This document shows positions 33,592 to 36,471 of a DNA stretch of 36,471 nt, one piece after another. The stretch spans positions 1 to 36,471 of the forward strand of contig DASYGT010000040.1 in NCBI GenBank assembly GCA_035999365.1, in the 5' to 3' direction. Every line of letters begins with the position of its first letter. The stretch's first letter is position 1. Under the pieces are notes generated by a model that worked only from the letters and a program-made list of their open reading frames with translations, did not search any database and was not told the origin of the DNA. This stretch comes from DASYGT01 sp035999365 (GTDB lineage: Bacteria; Actinomycetota; Actinomycetes; Mycobacteriales; Jatrophihabitantaceae). A program made the translations under genes and the position numbers.

Positions 33592-34647
33592 ATGGTTGGT
33601 TGGATTCGACCGTTGTTGATCGCGGCGGTTGTCGCCGCAGCGATCGGATGGGCGCTGCCAGCCGCTGCCGCCCAGGGGCCTGACATGGCGCTGACCGCCA
33701 TCCCTGAGACGAACAACCACTTCGCCCGAGGCGGCCCAGCCAGGGCCGGGTTCGTCGCAGAGAATCATGGAAACGTCGATGCCGACGGCGTCATCACGTT
33801 CCAGTTGCCATCCGACGTGTCGCTGCAGAAGGCGGAACTGGTCACGGCGGCGACGTCCACGCCAGTGAACTGCACAAGCACCGGGACGCCTGGCCAATTC
33901 GAGTGCGAACTGGGGGTTGTCCATGCCGGCGCCTGCTGTGATCGCCAGATCGACATCGACGTCCTGATTGCGCCCGACGCCACCATCGGCCCCCAGGTCG
34001 TCACCGCCACGCTCAGCAGCCCGGTCGGGCCCGACCCGAACCCGTCCGACAACACCGCCAGCTACACGTTCCTGGCCACCGGCACATCGCATTTCCAATA
34101 CGCGCTGACTGGGCCCGTCATCCCCGCCGGCCGAACTGCTCAGTTCGTCCTGACCGTGCGGAACACAGGACCCGATGCGGCTCCGAATGTCACCGTCGTC
34201 CTATCGCAGCCCATCAGCACACACTTCAGCTACGCACATCCGACCTTTGATTTTGTCACGTTCGACTCGCCCGACGTGAGCCCCGGCGGCAACTCGATGG
34301 ACTGGACCCTGCCGCACACACTCCAACCAGGCGAACAGGTCCAACTGACGATGACGCTCACCGCGAGCGGTGTCGACCAAGTCGGCACGATGCGCGTGAG
34401 CGAAAACTCGGATTCGGCCGGAACGTGCGGACGCTACCCTGACCCTGGCGGGGACTGCGGCACCACCTTCACGCTGCACGCGACTGCCCTGGCGAAGACC
34501 TCAACGTCGCCCTCACCATCCGGCCCGACCCTCGCCGAGACCGGCAAGCCGAACAATGCGATCGGCGAGACAGGCGTCGCGGCCATACTCCTCGGACTGT
34601 TGCTGCTCGCGGCCGCTCGTCGTCGGACACCTAGCCACGGCCGTTAG
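33592..34647 (+). CDS. Secreted DUF11-like protein with C-terminal LAETG sorting signal
   Basis: The 351-residue protein has a signal peptide (about residues 1-27, ending PAAAAQG) and two Ig-like repeats of the DUF11/CARDB kind (about 30-165 and 175-300, with GFVAENHGNVDADGVITFQL and FVLTVRNTGPDAAPNVTVVL). A Ser/Pro/Thr linker leads to LAETG at 314-318, a hydrophobic segment (about 329-342) and a basic tail (ARRRTPSHGR). LAxTG is the recognition motif of class E sortases of high-GC Gram-positives, so it is probably linked to the cell wall. No sortase gene is in the window. GGGAGGG precedes ATG 33592. A structural or adhesive role is inferred. Confidence 0.85.
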   Translation: MVGWIRPLLIAAVVAAAIGWALPAAAAQGPDMALTAIPETNNHFARGGPARAGFVAENHGNVDADGVITFQLPSDVSLQKAELVTAATSTPVNCTSTGTPGQFECELGVVHAGACCDRQIDIDVLIAPDATIGPQVVTATLSSPVGPDPNPSDNTASYTFLATGTSHFQYALTGPVIPAGRTAQFVLTVRNTGPDAAPNVTVVLSQPISTHFSYAHPTFDFVTFDSPDVSPGGNSMDWTLPHTLQPGEQVQLTMTLTASGVDQVGTMRVSENSDSAGTCGRYPDPGGDCGTTFTLHATALAKTSTSPSPSGPTLAETGKPNNAIGETGVAAILLGLLLLAAARRRTPSHGR

Positions 34648-34654
34648 TCACCAA

Positions 34655-34747
34655 GTAACGGCGTATCCGCTCATCGGCACGACGGGGCACTGCCGGCGGC
34701 ATCACCGGACGGTGTGCCGCAATCCGACGAGCGGCAGATCCGGTTAC
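34655..34747. repeat. Imperfect inverted repeat upstream of recombinase
   Basis: The left arm has GTAACGG (34655-34661), five bases, then CCGCTCATCGG (34667-34677). The right arm has CCGACGAGCGG (34724-34734), five bases, then CCGGTTAC (34740-34747). The arms match at all but two positions in the paired blocks. It lies just before the tyrosine recombinase and could be a recombination site or a hairpin. Confidence 0.5.
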
Positions 34748-34785
34748 CTGTGTACCTCGTCGTGTCACGGGTTCACTGTGGTCGA

Positions 34786-35706
34786 ATGACCAGTTTTTCG
34801 ATCCCTGTTGTGCCCATCCTGCCCGCCGGCGATCTTGACCGGTTACGACTGGCGATGGCCGGCTACCTGGCTCGGTACAAGGGCCAGTCCCGCCGACACA
34901 CCGAATCTGATCTGCGGTCCTACCTGCGATGGTGTCTCGAGATGGGATTCGACCCACTCGCGGCCACCCGGGCACACATCGAACTGTTCTTGCGCTGGAT
35001 GCAAGAGCAACGCGGCTATGCCGCCAGCACCGTCTCACGCCGGCTATCCGTTCTCGCCGGCTTCTACCGCACCTGCGTCATCGACGGAATCCTCGAACAC
35101 TCACCGGCCGAGTACGTCCGCCGCCCCAACGTGCCAGCCCAGTCACCAACGCTCGGGCTGACCCACCTGCAGTTCGAAGCGATGCTCGCCACCGCACGTG
35201 ACTCCGACAACGCCAACGACTTCGCCCTCGTCTGCTTGCTCGGCCTACTCGGCCTGCGGATCTTCGAAGCCACCGGCCTCGACATCGCCGACATCGGCGA
35301 AGAACATGGCCACCGCGTGCTGCGCGTCGTCGGCAAAGGTCACAAGATCGTCCTTGTCCCAATGCCACCGGCCGTCGCCCGCGCCATCGACCGCGCCGCG
35401 GGTGAGCGAACATCAGGACCGCTGTTGCGCACCCGCCTCGGCACTCGCATGGACCGCCACGCCGCGACCCGACGCCTCAAACAAGTCCAGACACGCGCCG
35501 GGGTACGGATCGTCCGAATGCACCCCCACATGCTCCGCCACACCTTCGTCACAACCATGCTCGACGCCGGCGTCGACCTCCGAGACACGCAAATCGCCGC
35601 CCGCCATGCCGACCCGCGGACCACGATGCGCTACGACCGTGCCCGAACCAACCTCGACCGGCACCCCAACTACATCCTCGCCGCCTACATGTCCTCTGGT
35701 ACGTGA
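34786..35706 (+). CDS. Tyrosine recombinase/integrase, XerC/D-sized
   Basis: The 306-residue protein has an N-terminal SAM-like core-binding domain (about 20-110, with SRRHTESDLRSYLRWCLEMG and RRLSVLAGFYRTCV) and a catalytic domain with a complete active site: Arg158 (LGLRIFEATG), the beta-hairpin Lys in VVGKGHKIVLV, His248-x-x-Arg251 (HPHMLRHTF), His274 (AARHADPRT) and nucleophile Tyr283 (TMRYDRAR). It is therefore probably active. The size fits XerC/D or small integrases of mobile elements. No excisionase is seen. Its place about 3.4 kb after two tRNA genes suggests an integrated element, but I found no repeat of the tRNA 3' end in the window. Confidence 0.9.
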   Translation: MTSFSIPVVPILPAGDLDRLRLAMAGYLARYKGQSRRHTESDLRSYLRWCLEMGFDPLAATRAHIELFLRWMQEQRGYAASTVSRRLSVLAGFYRTCVIDGILEHSPAEYVRRPNVPAQSPTLGLTHLQFEAMLATARDSDNANDFALVCLLGLLGLRIFEATGLDIADIGEEHGHRVLRVVGKGHKIVLVPMPPAVARAIDRAAGERTSGPLLRTRLGTRMDRHAATRRLKQVQTRAGVRIVRMHPHMLRHTFVTTMLDAGVDLRDTQIAARHADPRTTMRYDRARTNLDRHPNYILAAYMSSGT

Positions 35707-35752
35707 CGCCTGCATGACCCCGCACCCATGACAGACGGCACATCCGTCGCGT

Positions 35753-35758
35753 TAGCGT
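35753..35758 (+). promoter_or_regulatory. -10 hexamer of leaderless promoter for small gene
   Basis: TAGCGT ends seven bases before ATG 35766 and there is no Shine-Dalgarno, so the small gene has its own probable leaderless promoter. Confidence 0.45.
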
Positions 35759-35765
35759 TGCTTTC

Positions 35766-36077
35766 ATGGGGACGACGGCAGAACGACGCGACGCGCGCGA
35801 ACGCGTCATCGCCTACCACCAGGCATCCCTCGCGGCGCTAGTCGGGCACGTCGCTGACGCAATCGATAGCTACCGCGCGGGCGAGTTAGATGCGTTCGAG
35901 GTTGACCAGCTGATCCACCAATACCACCGCGGTGCGCAGGAACTCTGGAAGTTCTGCTGGGCCAGCGGCGGCGCGGCTCACCTGGAATTCGTCGCTGACA
36001 CGATCCAAGGGCAAGCCGACGAGGGACGTGTCACGGACTGGTGGCAGCAGGGCGCGCCACGGCAACGCAGCGACTGA
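35766..36077 (+). CDS. Small hypothetical protein, helical
   Basis: The 103-residue protein is rich in charged and aromatic residues and probably all helical. It begins GTTAERRDARERVIAYHQAS and has AIDSYRAGELDAFEVDQLIH, YHRGAQELWKFCWASGG and a Trp-rich end (VTDWWQQGAP). I recall similar actinobacterial hypotheticals but no function; no known domain is evident. It lies 59 bases after the recombinase on the same strand, with its own TAGCGT -10 element. A link to the recombinase is possible, not shown. Confidence 0.7.
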   Translation: MGTTAERRDARERVIAYHQASLAALVGHVADAIDSYRAGELDAFEVDQLIHQYHRGAQELWKFCWASGGAAHLEFVADTIQGQADEGRVTDWWQQGAPRQRSD

Positions 36078-36409
36078 TCACGCAGACGTCAGACCCGCGT
36101 TTGCAGACAACGTCGCCCGCCGCCGGCGGATCGCTTGCGCGACTGACCCAACCGTCATCGAACCTCAGCCGCCCCATCTACCGGATCTGCCGATGTCCGG
36201 TCGTCACGAGAAGGTTCCGAGCATGGAGCGGGCTCGTCGAGCGGTCAGTCGCTTGTGCGATCCCTGCGTGACGGTGAGAGGCGAATCTGCTCAAGATCGG
36301 CCGAAACGGACGTGACGACGCCCTGTCATGAAACAGCCTCTTGCTTTTGATCAAGGAGGGGTCCACCGTCTGCAGCTGACGGGTTGATCCGGCAGGCGGG
36401 GGGAAGGAC
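36078..36409. other. 332-base region without supported gene
   Basis: No convincing gene or RNA was seen. It contains the palindrome TTGATCAA near 36346-36353, flanked by CTTG and CAAG-like bases, and ends with a strong Shine-Dalgarno (GGGGGGAAGGA) serving the partial frame at 36410. Confidence 0.5.
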
Positions 36410-36471
36410 ATGGATCTTCAACGAAGCGGTCGCATTTTTGGGTGGTTGTTTCTCGGCACCTTCGTCACGAG
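36410..36471 (+). CDS. Start of a membrane protein, cut by window edge
   Basis: An ATG at 36410, with GGGGAAGGA just upstream, opens a frame of 20 codons to the window end: DLQRSGRIFGWLFLGTFVT after Met. The short basic start followed by a hydrophobic helix suggests an integral membrane protein, perhaps of the DUF4386 type, but the piece is too short to assign. Confidence 0.5.
   Translation, partial: MDLQRSGRIFGWLFLGTFVT

Noticed and set aside
31419..36471. Direct repeat of the tRNA-Glu 3' end as an attachment site
   Set aside because: I searched by eye for the T-arm sequence GGTTCGAATCC and found no second copy in the window.
1..36471. CRISPR array or intact insertion sequence
   Set aside because: No regularly spaced direct repeats and no transposase frame were found on either strand.

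Overview
The window is high-GC DNA from an actinomycete (Actinomycetota; order not resolved). The evidence is the strong G/C third-position bias, many GTG starts, ATGA/GTGA gene overlaps and several leaderless promoters. Gene order also matches Mycobacterium tuberculosis: chelatase-cobO-cobB resembles Rv2850c-Rv2848c, and ilvB, ilvN, ilvC, leuB, a FAH-family gene and gltX resemble Rv3003c-Rv2992c. These assignments come from motifs and remembered synteny; no database search was run.

1-11764, cobalamin synthesis. cobK (leftward, cut by the window edge) diverges from cbiD. cobM and cobL form a leftward pair. A cobalamin riboswitch at about 4162-4330 precedes a rightward seven-gene operon: Mg-chelatase-like ChlID, cobO, cobB, cobC, cobT, cobU and cobS. 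Together these cover C1, C11 and C5/C15 methylation, precorrin-6A reduction, amidation, adenosylation and lower-loop assembly. cobN, the large cobaltochelatase subunit, is not in the window.

11765-16709 holds single genes: a sugar-dehydrogenase-like lipoprotein, a 2-hydroxyacid dehydrogenase, a PH-like membrane protein, ilvD and a secreted CAP-domain protein.

16838-26507, branched-chain amino acids and gltX. A transcription attenuator (leaderless leader peptide VRHLVLIDERVR, long hairpin, intrinsic terminator) precedes ilvB. An Asp/Glu-racemase-family gene sits between ilvB and ilvN, then ilvC, leuB and cimA follow. CimA plus LeuB imply a citramalate route to isoleucine. A Cys/His-rich two-TM protein faces cimA, and a FAH-family hydrolase overlaps gltX.

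26547-31133 encodes an LCAD-type acyl-CoA dehydrogenase, then an aldehyde dehydrogenase and two tandem short-chain dehydrogenases behind a KstR-like AAC-nn-GTT site. tRNA-Gln(CTG) and tRNA-Glu(CTC) follow.

31435-36471 looks accessory: a SigE-family sigma factor with a membrane partner, a secreted LAETG-anchored DUF11-like protein, a complete tyrosine recombinase, a small hypothetical protein and the first codons of a membrane protein. No CRISPR array or intact insertion sequence was seen. The most unusual items are the racemase inside the ilvBN unit (its first catalytic position is Ala), the attenuator, the Cys/His-rich membrane protein, and the sigma/LAETG/recombinase group beside the tRNAs.
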